Shown here: positions 9,032 through 16,078 of the stretch, piece after piece
How the letters are laid out: each line of letters starts with the position of its first letter
Numbering within the stretch: the stretch's first letter is position 1
The notes under the pieces: generated by a model
What the model was told of the DNA's origin: nothing
What the model saw: only the letters and a program-made list of their open reading frames with translations
Database searches by the model: none
Made by a program: the position numbers and the translations under genes
Assembly: GCA_016787485.1 (NCBI GenBank)
Contig: JAEUUL010000009.1
Coordinates: 1-64,000, forward strand
Direction of reading: 5' to 3'
DNA: 64,000 bases
From: Bacteroidota bacterium
GTDB taxonomy: Bacteria; Bacteroidota; Bacteroidia; NS11-12g; UBA955

Positions 9032-10459
9032 ATGTCTACCAATTCAAATTCTGTATTACCCGCAACATTTGGCACAATAACTGCGTTACAGAAGGTGTTC
9101 TTGAGAAATACAGGAATCTATATTGCCATTTGTCTGTTTTGCATTCTGAGCCCGTTGAAAGGACAGGAAAAATCCATTGACGAACTGATGAAACTGCGCC
9201 CCACAGGCACAGGCACCTTCAGCAACAAACCTTACCCGGGTGTCATTTATCTGCCCATGCCTTTCAGCAAAGCTGAGTTCACTGATGTAACCGGTCTGAA
9301 ACTCATTCCGGATTCCGGCCGCATTTACATGGTGGCCCTGGTGTATACCCGCTACCATGAGGCAGACACTTTCAATCAGCCCGAACTGAACCGGGAACGG
9401 TTTGCCCGCCTGAAAGAAATCTATCCCGGTGCATTTCTCAATCCGGCCATTGAATGGAAAGTACTTGAACAACGCGACGCCACAGAACGGGAACCCGCAT
9501 CCAAATGCTTCCACGGCTTTGCGATCTATCTGCGAAACGACCCGCCCCCTTCCCTCATCGAACGCGATATCAAAACCATTACCCGTGTGCTGGACAGCTA
9601 CCACGATACACTGATCTGGATTCCGGAGAAAATTGAATACAAAATAAAAAAGGTAAAAATTGAAACCGGCAAATACCTGCCCAACAGCAAAGCCAAACGC
9701 AGGGGCGGCATGAAGTACGACGGGCCCGGCATCTGGTTCAGGGAAAAGGAGTACAAAATCCGCCGCGACAGTACGGTACGTAAACGCAGTGGCGGCTATT
9801 ATTCAAAAATCTACGGTTTCGATTCCTCCATGTTCAAAAGCACATGGGAGTTTCATGCTCTCACCAGGCGCAAATGGAGCAAAAACATGTGCGTGGTGAC
9901 CGATGTAACCGGAAGCATGAGCCCCTATGCTGCCGAGTTTATGCTGTGGCTCAAATACAGTCCGCACATTCTGCAACAGGGCCGCTTTGTGTTCTTCAAC
10001 GACGGCGATGCCAAACCTGACATCCTGAAACGGACCGGAAACACAGGAGGCATTCATTTTGCGGCAACCAACAACTACGATTCTGTGCTGGCGGTGATGA
10101 CCCAAACCATGCGCATGGGTACCGGCGGGGATTTGCCCGAGAACAACATCGAGGCCAGCCTGGCCGCCCTGAAAACCTGGCCCGATACCGATACGGTGCT
10201 GCTGATAGCCGACAACAATGCCGCAGTGAAAGACCTGATTCTGCTGAAAGACCTGAAAAAACCAGTATCTGTGATGCTGTGCGGGGTGGTGAACAAAATC
10301 CACCCCGATTATATCAGCCTTACATCTGCCACCGGCGGGCGGCTGTTCGTGATGGACCAGGAACTGGAAGAGCTGAAGAAAACCAAAAACGGTGACAAAA
10401 AGGTCATTGGTGGCCGGGAATGGGAATTCCGCAACGGCACGTACTCAATAAAACCCTGA
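9032..10459 (+). CDS. Secreted von Willebrand factor A-like protein of unknown function
   Basis: A 475-residue protein from the ATG at 9032; ATG 9002, closer to the -7 box, would add ten residues. A hydrophobic segment (IYIAICLFCILSPLKGQ) serves as signal peptide or anchor. The second half carries a vWA-like fold: CVVTDVTGSMSPYAAEF contains a MIDAS-like DxxGS metal-binding motif. It is followed by GGDLPENNIEASLAALK, where TGG-D fits the third MIDAS segment, and by TVLLIADNNAAVKD. The N-terminal half (residues 40-290) is unfamiliar. Protein-protein interaction through a metal-dependent adhesion site is the likely activity. It stands alone between a divergent secreted gene and the reductase. 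Confidence 0.72.
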   Translation: MSTNSNSVLPATFGTITALQKVFLRNTGIYIAICLFCILSPLKGQEKSIDELMKLRPTGTGTFSNKPYPGVIYLPMPFSKAEFTDVTGLKLIPDSGRIYMVALVYTRYHEADTFNQPELNRERFARLKEIYPGAFLNPAIEWKVLEQRDATEREPASKCFHGFAIYLRNDPPPSLIERDIKTITRVLDSYHDTLIWIPEKIEYKIKKVKIETGKYLPNSKAKRRGGMKYDGPGIWFREKEYKIRRDSTVRKRSGGYYSKIYGFDSSMFKSTWEFHALTRRKWSKNMCVVTDVTGSMSPYAAEFMLWLKYSPHILQQGRFVFFNDGDAKPDILKRTGNTGGIHFAATNNYDSVLAVMTQTMRMGTGGDLPENNIEASLAALKTWPDTDTVLLIADNNAAVKDLILLKDLKKPVSVMLCGVVNKIHPDYISLTSATGGRLFVMDQELEELKKTKNGDKKVIGGREWEFRNGTYSIKP

Positions 10460-10497
10460 CCGTAACTTCAGTTACTGAAATGGTGGGGCCTGCATTG

Positions 10498-10505
10498 TAA
10501 ATTTG
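10498..10505 (+). promoter_or_regulatory. -7 box TAAATTTG for the reductase gene
   Basis: Exact TAnnTTTG match eleven bases before the ATG at 10517. It predicts a very short leader. Confidence 0.55.
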
Positions 10506-10516
10506 CGGCTCCATTC

Positions 10517-11518
10517 ATGATTGAAACCGATATCATCATCATTGGCGCCGGGCCGGTGGGTTTGTTCACCGTTTTTGAAGCCGGCCTGCTGAAGCTGCGC
10601 TGCCACCTCATAGACGTACTTGCCCAGCCGGGCGGACAACTCACCGAAATTTACCCCAAAAAGCCCATTTACGACATACCCGGTTTTCCCGAGGTATTGG
10701 CCGGTGACCTGATTGACAACCTTTTGAAGCAGATAGAACCCTTCAAACCCGGCTTTACCCTGGGTGAAAGGGCAGAACGCATAGAAAAAACAGAAGACGG
10801 CAAATTCATTGTCACCACAGACAAGGGCACGGTTCACACAGCCCCGAACATAGCCATCGCCGGCGGGCTGGGCTGCTTTGAGCCCCGCAAGCCCCCCATC
10901 GGCAACCTGGCAGACTATGAAGACAAAGGGGTGGATTATATCATCAAAGACCCGGAAAAATTCCGGAACCAACGGGTGGTGGTGGCCGGGGGCGGCGACA
11001 GCGCACTGGACTGGGCCATTTTCCTGGCAGATGTGGCCTCGGAGGTTAGCCTGGTGCACCGCCGTACGGAATTCCGCGGGCATCCGGACAGTGTGCAGAA
11101 AGCCATGGACCTGGCTGCCGCCGGAAAAATTCAACTGCTCACCAACGCTGAAGTGATTGGACTATGCGGTGAGGGGCATTTGCAGGCGGTGGAACTGGAG
11201 CAAAACGGGGCGCATACGGTAAAGGAAACGGACTACTTCCTGCCTCTGTTCGGCCTTTCGCCCAAGCTGGGACCCATTGCAGACTGGGGGCTGAACATCA
11301 CCAAAAACGCCATCGATGTAAATACCGTGGACTACAGCACCAATGTGCCCGGCATTTATGCCATCGGCGACATCAACAACTACGAAGGCAAACTGAAACT
11401 GATTCTGTGCGGATTTCACGAGGCCACCCTCATGGTGCAGTCCGCCTTCAAACGCATTTACCCCAATAAAAACCTGGTGCTGAAATACACCACAGTAAAC
11501 GGGGTGCAGGGGTTCTGA
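10517..11518 (+). CDS. Ferredoxin/flavodoxin-NADP+ reductase, thioredoxin-reductase-like type
   Basis: Cytoplasmic FAD enzyme moving electrons between NADPH and ferredoxin or flavodoxin. The 333-residue protein has the FAD-binding IIIIGAGPVGLF at the N-terminus, QPGGQL, the NADPH-binding VVVAGGGDSALDWA near residue 160, and the C-terminal FAD motif YAIGDINNYEGKLKLI. The redox CxxC of thioredoxin reductases is absent (that segment reads GGDSALDW), which places it in the YumC-type FNR family. An 81-bp near-copy of its 3' end occurs at 12976-13056. A [2Fe-2S] ferredoxin gene lies elsewhere in the window (43137). Confidence 0.9.
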   Translation: MIETDIIIIGAGPVGLFTVFEAGLLKLRCHLIDVLAQPGGQLTEIYPKKPIYDIPGFPEVLAGDLIDNLLKQIEPFKPGFTLGERAERIEKTEDGKFIVTTDKGTVHTAPNIAIAGGLGCFEPRKPPIGNLADYEDKGVDYIIKDPEKFRNQRVVVAGGGDSALDWAIFLADVASEVSLVHRRTEFRGHPDSVQKAMDLAAAGKIQLLTNAEVIGLCGEGHLQAVELEQNGAHTVKETDYFLPLFGLSPKLGPIADWGLNITKNAIDVNTVDYSTNVPGIYAIGDINNYEGKLKLILCGFHEATLMVQSAFKRIYPNKNLVLKYTTVNGVQGF

Positions 11519-12093
11519 AGACCCAGGCCAGTAATTATTTTTATCATACGATTAGGAAGGTTGAATAAACTATATTTCTATTAGTGATTATCCACTTTTG
11601 GCTTCCCGACGTTCCACTTCGCTTCAGTCAGGGACAAGTGAACCAAAAGTGGAGCAAAAAGTCAAGACTGCAAGGCTTGAAGTCCGAATGTTTGCAACCC
11701 GTCGAATTTCTGCGGTGATCTCCTCGGTTCCTCGGAGCTACCTTGAAATTTCGCGACGGCTTGCGGCACTTATCAGTTTTCATTCCCTGAGGCCGGGCCG
11801 GCAAATCAGCTTTTCCGGCGGCTTTTAATTACGCTGAACACTCCTAACCCGCTTTGCGTCCCGGTTAGACGGCCCCGCAGCGCGAGGAGGGCAGCGCAGC
11901 CCGCAACGAAGTGGAGGGCGGAAGCCGGCAAGCTGCCCGGGCAGGCCTGTGAAAGGGAAAGCGCCTTGGGCCGTCTGCCTTTTTGGCTCCACCTTTTTTG
12001 GCGAAAAAAGGTGGTAATAACCAGAATTTAAAACCAGACATATTAAGTGTGAGTGTTGACCGGGCATTGCAAGAGTTACACATTTCTCGTGGC
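11519..12093. other. Gene-free stretch of 575 bases after the reductase gene
   Basis: No convincing gene; the open frames here have no family features. The first ~15 bases after the reductase stop resemble those after the fragment copy at 13057. Most of the rest is the structured GC-rich element described separately (11592-12014). Confidence 0.6.
11592..12014. repeat. GC-rich structured non-coding element with nested inverted repeats
   Basis: Visible inverted repeats: CCACTTTTGG (11592-11601) with CCAAAAGTGG (11643-11652); CCGTCGAATTTC (11699-11710) with the complementary arm at 11745-11759, one 3-nt bulge; CTAACC (11844-11849) with GGTTAG (11863-11868); AGACGGCCC (11867-11875) with GGGCCGTCT (11968-11976); and a perfect 11-bp hairpin with GGCG loop at 11989-12014. 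The stretch is GC-richer than its surroundings. It appears inserted in the spacer between the reductase gene and the first cassette, since the second cassette has only 49 bases there. A dispersed MITE/REP-type repeat is the likely nature; only one copy is in this window. Confidence 0.5.
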
Positions 12094-12100
12094 ATTTGCT

Positions 12101-12108
12101 TATGTTTG
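12101..12108 (+). promoter_or_regulatory. -7 box TATGTTTG of cassette copy 1
   Basis: TAnnTTTG match only four bases before the ATG at 12113, predicting a leaderless message. The same box and spacing recur in copy 2. Confidence 0.55.
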
Positions 12109-12112
12109 AGGT

Positions 12113-12412
12113 ATGCTACAGCCGGCCTGTGACATACAGCCTTATGGCGCCGGGGAATTTGACTGCCAGACCCTATGGGTGCTGGATGCAGAGCCCCACT
12201 GTGGCACAGCTCCCTACAGCTATTACTGGAATGTGAGTTATGACGGAATAAATTATACCGTACTTTCCACACAAAAAAGGGTGTTCCCTTATACCATTCC
12301 AAAACCGCCCGGCAACCAGAAGTTTGGTACGGTTTACCTCAAACTGAACATAATGGACAGCCAGGGGAAATGGGTTTACTTGAAAAAAGCTATTTCATTT
12401 TCTTGTATGTGA
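12113..12412 (+). CDS. Small PKD/SprB-like 99-aa protein, cassette copy 1
   Basis: Not assigned to a family. The protein has no signal peptide and an in-frame stop lies just upstream, so the ATG at 12113 is fixed. The core LDAEPHCGTAPYSYYWNVSY resembles the PKD/SprB-type repeats (GxxPYxYxW) seen in secreted Bacteroidota proteins. It ends KKAISFSCM. Against copy 2, codons 24-99 differ by 11 synonymous changes and one amino-acid change, so the reading frame is under constraint. Residues 4-18 differ mostly by replacements. The stop overlaps the next start (TGATG). Confidence 0.65.
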   Translation: MLQPACDIQPYGAGEFDCQTLWVLDAEPHCGTAPYSYYWNVSYDGINYTVLSTQKRVFPYTIPKPPGNQKFGTVYLKLNIMDSQGKWVYLKKAISFSCM

Positions 12413-12924
12413 TGGTTATGAAATTTCATTATCAATACATTATTATATACTCCACAATTTTAAGTTTGTCACCAAGCTGCAGAGACAACAAATTGAAAGA
12501 AGGTGAGTTGATTTTACAAACTAAAAACACAACACTAAAGTTCAACCTTTCTAATACACACATTTCCAATTTTAATGATAAATATATTGACTTTGATTTC
12601 AATTATTATGAAAACAATATACTCAAAGAAAATATTTATTTGTCCGGATTACTTCTTGTGACATCATTTGATACAATCACTTCTGAAACTACAAAACCTG
12701 CCGGATTAAATTGGATTAATTTGAATGATGACATTCTTGAAGGCAGTATACGAGTAGATACTAACAATAGGGATTCCAACCTACTCACCATAGACTATGT
12801 AAACAAGAAGAAAAACAGTATAAGGGGGCATTTCAAGGCCATGATGAAGGTAACCGAAGGCACCCGCTGGGGAGATACCGGTACCCGGTTTATGGTGTAT
12901 GGGAATTTCAATGCGCACCGGTAA
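12412..12924 (+). CDS. Putative lipoprotein, cassette copy 1
   Basis: A 170-residue protein of unknown function. The ATG at 12412 overlaps the upstream stop; an ATG at 12418 is the alternative. A hydrophobic N-terminus (YIIIYSTILSLSPSC) ends in a poor lipobox. The middle is AT-rich and Asn/Ile-rich. The last 50 residues (VNKKKNSIRGHFKAMMKV, MVYGNFNAHR) are nearly identical to copy 2 and have the strand-turn-strand look of the C-termini of DUF6252-like Bacteroidota lipoproteins (weak resemblance). Middle parts of the two copies still align in places (KPAGLNWINL against NTLILDWYNS), so they are true paralogues with conserved ends. Confidence 0.65.
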   Translation: MVMKFHYQYIIIYSTILSLSPSCRDNKLKEGELILQTKNTTLKFNLSNTHISNFNDKYIDFDFNYYENNILKENIYLSGLLLVTSFDTITSETTKPAGLNWINLNDDILEGSIRVDTNNRDSNLLTIDYVNKKKNSIRGHFKAMMKVTEGTRWGDTGTRFMVYGNFNAHR

Positions 12925-12975
12925 GGTATAAGATTCGAATAAACTTTGGCACGTTGAATTGAATCACAGGATATT

Positions 12976-13056
12976 CAGTCCGCCTTCAAACGTATTTACC
13001 CCAATAAAAACCTGGTGCTGAAATACACCACTGTGAACGGGGTGCAGGGGTTCTGA
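12976..13056 (+). pseudogene. Copy of the 3' end of the ferredoxin-NADP reductase gene
   Basis: These 81 bases match 11438-11518, the last 27 codons of the reductase including the stop, with three differences by eye. All three are synonymous (CGC/CGT, ACA/ACT, GTA/GTG). Homology begins sharply at a CAG codon; the 51 bases before it (12925-12975) do not match the reductase. The fragment has no start codon and cannot make the enzyme. It marks the left junction of the second cassette. Confidence 0.88.
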
Positions 13057-13093
13057 TAACCCAAAACCTATTTGCAATTCACGAATATTTGCT

Positions 13094-13101
13094 TATGTTT
13101 G
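13094..13101 (+). promoter_or_regulatory. -7 box TATGTTTG of cassette copy 2
   Basis: Same box and four-base spacing to the ATG (13106) as in copy 1. Confidence 0.55.
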
Positions 13102-13105
13102 AGGT

Positions 13106-13405
13106 ATGCTACAGCAGGCCTGTGACATACAATCGCATGGCGATGGGGAATTTAACTACCAGACCCTATGGGTGCTGGATGCAGAGCCCCACTGTGGCAC
13201 AGCTCCCTACAGCTATTACTGGAATGTGAGCTATGACGGAATAAACTATACCGTACTTTCCACACAAAAAAGAGTGTTCCCTTATACCATTCCAAAACCG
13301 CCCGGCAACCAGAAGTTTGGCACAGTGTACCTCAAACTGAACATAGTGGACAGCCAGGGAAAATGGGTGTACCTGAAAAAAGCAATTTCCTTTTCTTGTA
13401 TGTAA
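13106..13405 (+). CDS. Small PKD/SprB-like 99-aa protein, cassette copy 2
   Basis: Paralogue of the protein at 12113. From residue 24 onward only one residue differs (Val for Met in the segment LNIVDSQGKW), while the first 18 residues carry several replacements (QSHGDGEFNYQ against QPYGAGEFDCQ). It has no signal peptide, so either it acts in the cytoplasm or it is the remnant of a larger exported protein. The stop overlaps the next start (TAATG), as in copy 1. Confidence 0.65.
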   Translation: MLQQACDIQSHGDGEFNYQTLWVLDAEPHCGTAPYSYYWNVSYDGINYTVLSTQKRVFPYTIPKPPGNQKFGTVYLKLNIVDSQGKWVYLKKAISFSCM

Positions 13406-13920
13406 TGGATAGGATATTTTATATAATATTTCTAATTTACACTTTATTTGTCCTAGGTTGCAATAAAAAGATTCCGGATAAGGGCGATTTGGAAATCACA
13501 TTCAATACCAGCAGGAATTTGAGTTTCAGACTAGGCAGAAATGTGCAATCTGCGAATTCAGGAAATTTGCGTGATTTGGTTTTTTATTCATACAATAACA
13601 ATAGCACAACGGATTACATTCTGGAAACTTTTTATATTCTAAATGCAAATTGCAGTTCCAGTGGATCCTATCTTATTACAGGGAAAACCAATACGTTGAT
13701 TCTGGACTGGTATAACTCTGAAGCAGATGTTCAGAAAGGACATATCCAATTGGATTCAAATTTTACTGATTCCAACCTACTCACCATAGACTATGTAAAC
13801 AAGAAGAAAAACAGTGTGCGGGGCCATTTCAAGGCCATGATGAAGGTAACCGAAGGCAACCGCTGGGGAGATACCGGCACCCGGTTTATGGTGTATGGGA
13901 ATTTCAATATGCACCGGTAA
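13405..13920 (+). CDS. Putative lipoprotein, cassette copy 2
   Basis: A 171-residue paralogue of the protein at 12412. It has a better lipoprotein signal (IIFLIYTLFVLGC), then a diverged middle rich in Asn and Ser (FYSYNNNSTTDYILETFY), then the shared 50-residue C-terminus (VNKKKNSVRGHFKAMMKV). The recognisable lipobox suggests both copies are, or were, outer-envelope lipoproteins. The function is unknown. Confidence 0.7.
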   Translation: MDRIFYIIFLIYTLFVLGCNKKIPDKGDLEITFNTSRNLSFRLGRNVQSANSGNLRDLVFYSYNNNSTTDYILETFYILNANCSSSGSYLITGKTNTLILDWYNSEADVQKGHIQLDSNFTDSNLLTIDYVNKKKNSVRGHFKAMMKVTEGNRWGDTGTRFMVYGNFNMHR

Positions 13921-14077
13921 GTTCCATTGCCCAATACCACCAACTCTACCTCAGGTTCTATATCATTTGTCCCCGAAGCCCTGTCTGTCATTTCCGCGTC
14001 AGTTCTGTTCAGGATTTCCCTGAAAAAGTTGGAAATACGAGTCCAATTGTGTAAACTTGTATTGCGGTATGTATGGA

Positions 14078-14689
14078 ATGCCACTATATCGGTGTGTTTC
14101 AGTTTACAGCACCCTTTGCCTGGGTCTGCTGCTGGGCATGGCCGGTTGCCGCAAATCCACCCCAGCCAACACACCTGCCCCGGCCCCTGTAATAAGCACC
14201 TCCTGGTTCAGCGCCGGCTCTGAGGGCTGCACACAGTGGAAAGACGAATACACCGGATTCAGCCATGTGCTCTACATGGAAAAATCTGCGCCAGAAATTA
14301 CCGAAGACGTTCTTGCCAACTCCGTGATACTGGTCTATGCCAAACTGGGTGGGTACAACCCGCAGGTATGGCCCGCAGAACAGGTGGGTCTACTTCACAT
14401 GGAACTGGAATACAACTATGGCAGCCAGAAAGCCCGCGACCGCTGGGGCAGTTCGGCTCAGGCCAAGGTGCTGCGCATTCAGTTCAGCAACTCCCTGGAC
14501 CTGTTTACCGCCAAAGACCTGAGTCCCGACCATATTTTCCGTTACGTAATTATTCCCCGCAACGGACAACGGGCAACGGGCAATGCGGTTGAAATCAAAA
14601 ACGGCGGTATCATGGCTCAATACAGCGAAAGCGACCTGCGCACCATGAGTTACAGCCAACTCTGCAAACTCACCGGATTGCGACCCTGA
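14078..14689 (+). CDS. Lipoprotein of unknown function
   Basis: The 203-residue protein from the ATG at 14078 begins with a lipoprotein signal ([14 protein letters not shown]). In-frame ATGs at 14057 and 14069 are alternatives. A Pro/Thr/Ala-rich linker follows the cysteine, then a domain of about 150 residues with no family I recognise ([36 protein letters not shown]). It sits between the mosaic cassettes and mtgA. The C-terminal Ser-Tyr-Leu-Cys pattern is common in small Bacteroidota lipoproteins, but no function can be inferred. Confidence 0.68.
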   Translation: MPLYRCVSVYSTLCLGLLLGMAGCRKSTPANTPAPAPVISTSWFSAGSEGCTQWKDEYTGFSHVLYMEKSAPEITEDVLANSVILVYAKLGGYNPQVWPAEQVGLLHMELEYNYGSQKARDRWGSSAQAKVLRIQFSNSLDLFTAKDLSPDHIFRYVIIPRNGQRATGNAVEIKNGGIMAQYSESDLRTMSYSQLCKLTGLRP

Positions 14690-14722
14690 AAAGGGCAGTT
14701 TTACAGTACCCTTAAATTTTCG

Positions 14723-14730
14723 TAGGTTTG
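14723..14730 (+). promoter_or_regulatory. -7 box TAGGTTTG for mtgA
   Basis: TAnnTTTG match five bases before a GTG at 14736, predicting a leaderless mRNA with a GTG start. Confidence 0.5.
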
Positions 14731-14735
14731 AACCC

Positions 14736-15437
14736 GTGGCGACAGTTTGGTTCCGGCATCCGCTTTGGAAAAAATTCAAACGCTGGACATTGCGGCTGGT
14801 ATTGGCTTTTATAGGCATTTCCCTTTTTTGGGTTCTGCTGATGAAATGGGTAAACCCCACCACCACCCCATTGATGCTGAGCCGCAAATGGAGTGCCGCA
14901 GAGGGTTTCGAAATACAGAAGTCCTGGGTACCCATCGAAAACATCTCCAAAAACATGCAGCTGGCCGTTATCTGCGGCGAGGACCAGAATTTCTGTCAGC
15001 ACCACGGCTTTGATTTTGATGCCATCAGCAAAGCCCTAGAGAACAATGCAGCCGGCGGGCCCAAACGGGGTGCCAGCACCATCAGCCAGCAAACGGCAAA
15101 AAATGTATTCTTGTGGGAAGGCCGCAGTTGGTTGCGCAAAGGGCTGGAAGTGTGGTTTACCGGACTCATCGAACTTATCTGGGGTAAAAAACGCATCATG
15201 GAAGTGTACCTCAATGTGATTGAAACCGGAAACGGTTGCTTTGGGGTGGAAGCCGCATCCAAACGCTATTTCAAAACCCATGCATCCAAACTGGGTCTGA
15301 TGCAAAGCGCCCGCATCGCCAGTATCCTGCCCTGTCCGCGTTCCTGTGGTCTGAAAAGCTATTTCTCCAATGCCCGCACCAGTGTGATTCAGTATTGCAT
15401 GACCCGGTATGGCATACAACTGGAGTACCTGCAATAA
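14736..15437 (+). CDS. mtgA: Monofunctional peptidoglycan transglycosylase
   Basis: Polymerises lipid II into glycan strands at the inner membrane (family GT51). The 233-residue protein has one N-terminal membrane segment ([16 protein letters not shown]). GT51 motifs follow in order: [17 protein letters not shown] with the catalytic Glu, [25 protein letters not shown] and [15 protein letters not shown]. No transpeptidase domain follows, and length is normal for MtgA. The start is GTG at 14736, which matches the -7 box just upstream. Confidence 0.94.
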   Translation: MATVWFRHPLWKKFKRWTLRLVLAFIGISLFWVLLMKWVNPTTTPLMLSRKWSAAEGFEIQKSWVPIENISKNMQLAVICGEDQNFCQHHGFDFDAISKALENNAAGGPKRGASTISQQTAKNVFLWEGRSWLRKGLEVWFTGLIELIWGKKRIMEVYLNVIETGNGCFGVEAASKRYFKTHASKLGLMQSARIASILPCPRSCGLKSYFSNARTSVIQYCMTRYGIQLEYLQ

Positions 15438-15455
15438 GCGGATTGGGCAGAGCAA

Positions 15456-15488
15456 TTTGGGCCTTCTGCCTGAATTTTACTACCTTTG
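15456..15488 (+). promoter_or_regulatory. Promoter of efp (TTTG, 21 bp, TACCTTTG)
   Basis: A -33 TTTG (15456-15459) is separated by 21 bases from a -7 TACCTTTG (15481-15488). The ATG is at 15503. Confidence 0.6.
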
Positions 15489-15502
15489 TTCCTTCATTTT
15501 TT

Positions 15503-16066
15503 ATGGCTACCACACAGGATGTAAGCAACGGCATGTTTATCCGGTTTAACGGAGAATTATGCCAGATTATCGAATGGCAACACCGCACTCCCGGCAATCT
15601 CCGCGCTTTTTATCAGGCCAAGATGCGCAGGGTAAAAGACGGCAAACAATCAGAAAACCGCTTCCGCAGCGGTGAAACGGTAGAAATTGTGCGTGTGGAA
15701 GTGCATGAACTTGCCTATCTCTATGAAGAAGGGGACAGTTTTGTGTGTATGAACCAGGAATCGTATGATCAGCTTCCCATTCCCAAATTCATGTTTGGCG
15801 AAGGGGCCAAATTCATGAAAGAGGGCGATATCGTGATGGTTTCATTTGAAGGCGAATTGCCCATAGGCGCCCAGGCCCCGCAAAATGTTGTACTCGAGGT
15901 AACATACAGCGAACCCGGCGTGCGCGGCGATACGGCCACCAATACCCTGAAACCGGCTACAGTTGAAGGCGGTGCCACTGTGATGGTGCCCCTTTTCGTG
16001 AATACCGGCGAGAAAATAAAAATTGATACCCGCACCGGGGAATATCTGGAACGGGTAAAAGGCTGA
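15503..16066 (+). CDS. efp: Elongation factor P
   Basis: Binds stalled ribosomes and stimulates peptide-bond formation at proline runs. The 187-residue protein, starting MATTQDVSNGMF, has the KOW-like domain I, then two OB domains ending DTRTGEYLERV. The loop that enters the peptidyl-transferase centre reads TPGNLRAF at residues 29-36. The position equal to the lysylated Lys34 of E. coli is therefore Asn32, which can be neither lysylated nor rhamnosylated. Agmatinase follows 12 bases downstream. The open frame continues far upstream of 15503, but the promoter and family start fix the ATG. Confidence 0.96.
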   Translation: MATTQDVSNGMFIRFNGELCQIIEWQHRTPGNLRAFYQAKMRRVKDGKQSENRFRSGETVEIVRVEVHELAYLYEEGDSFVCMNQESYDQLPIPKFMFGEGAKFMKEGDIVMVSFEGELPIGAQAPQNVVLEVTYSEPGVRGDTATNTLKPATVEGGATVMVPLFVNTGEKIKIDTRTGEYLERVKG

Positions 16067-16078
16067 TTTCCGCACCCC

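Larger units (their letters stand above)
12094..12924 (+). repeat. Cassette copy 1 (promoter, 99-aa ORF, lipoprotein)
   Basis: Paired with copy 2 at 13087-13920. The first 319 bases of each copy and the last 153 bases (12772-12924 against 13768-13920, 8 mismatches by eye) are close to identical. The ~360 bases between them are strongly diverged and AT-rich. Confidence 0.85.
13087..13920 (+). repeat. Cassette copy 2 (promoter, 99-aa ORF, lipoprotein)
   Basis: Second copy of the two-gene cassette at 12094-12924. Here the 99-aa ORF starts 50 bases after a reductase 3' end, probably the ancestral spacing. The sequences downstream of the two copies do not match, so this is not a simple clean tandem duplication. 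Confidence 0.85.

Noticed and set aside
10517-11518. Thioredoxin reductase
   Set aside because: The fold matches, but the CxxC redox motif is missing, so the FNR-type assignment was preferred.
11598-11828. 76-residue plus-strand ORF inside the structured element
   Set aside because: Arg/Ser-rich translation with no start context; the inverted repeats explain the sequence better.
13791-14174. 127-residue minus-strand ORF between cassette 2 and the lipoprotein
   Set aside because: It overlaps the conserved 3' end of the lipoprotein gene on the other strand and the start of the next; no recognisable family.
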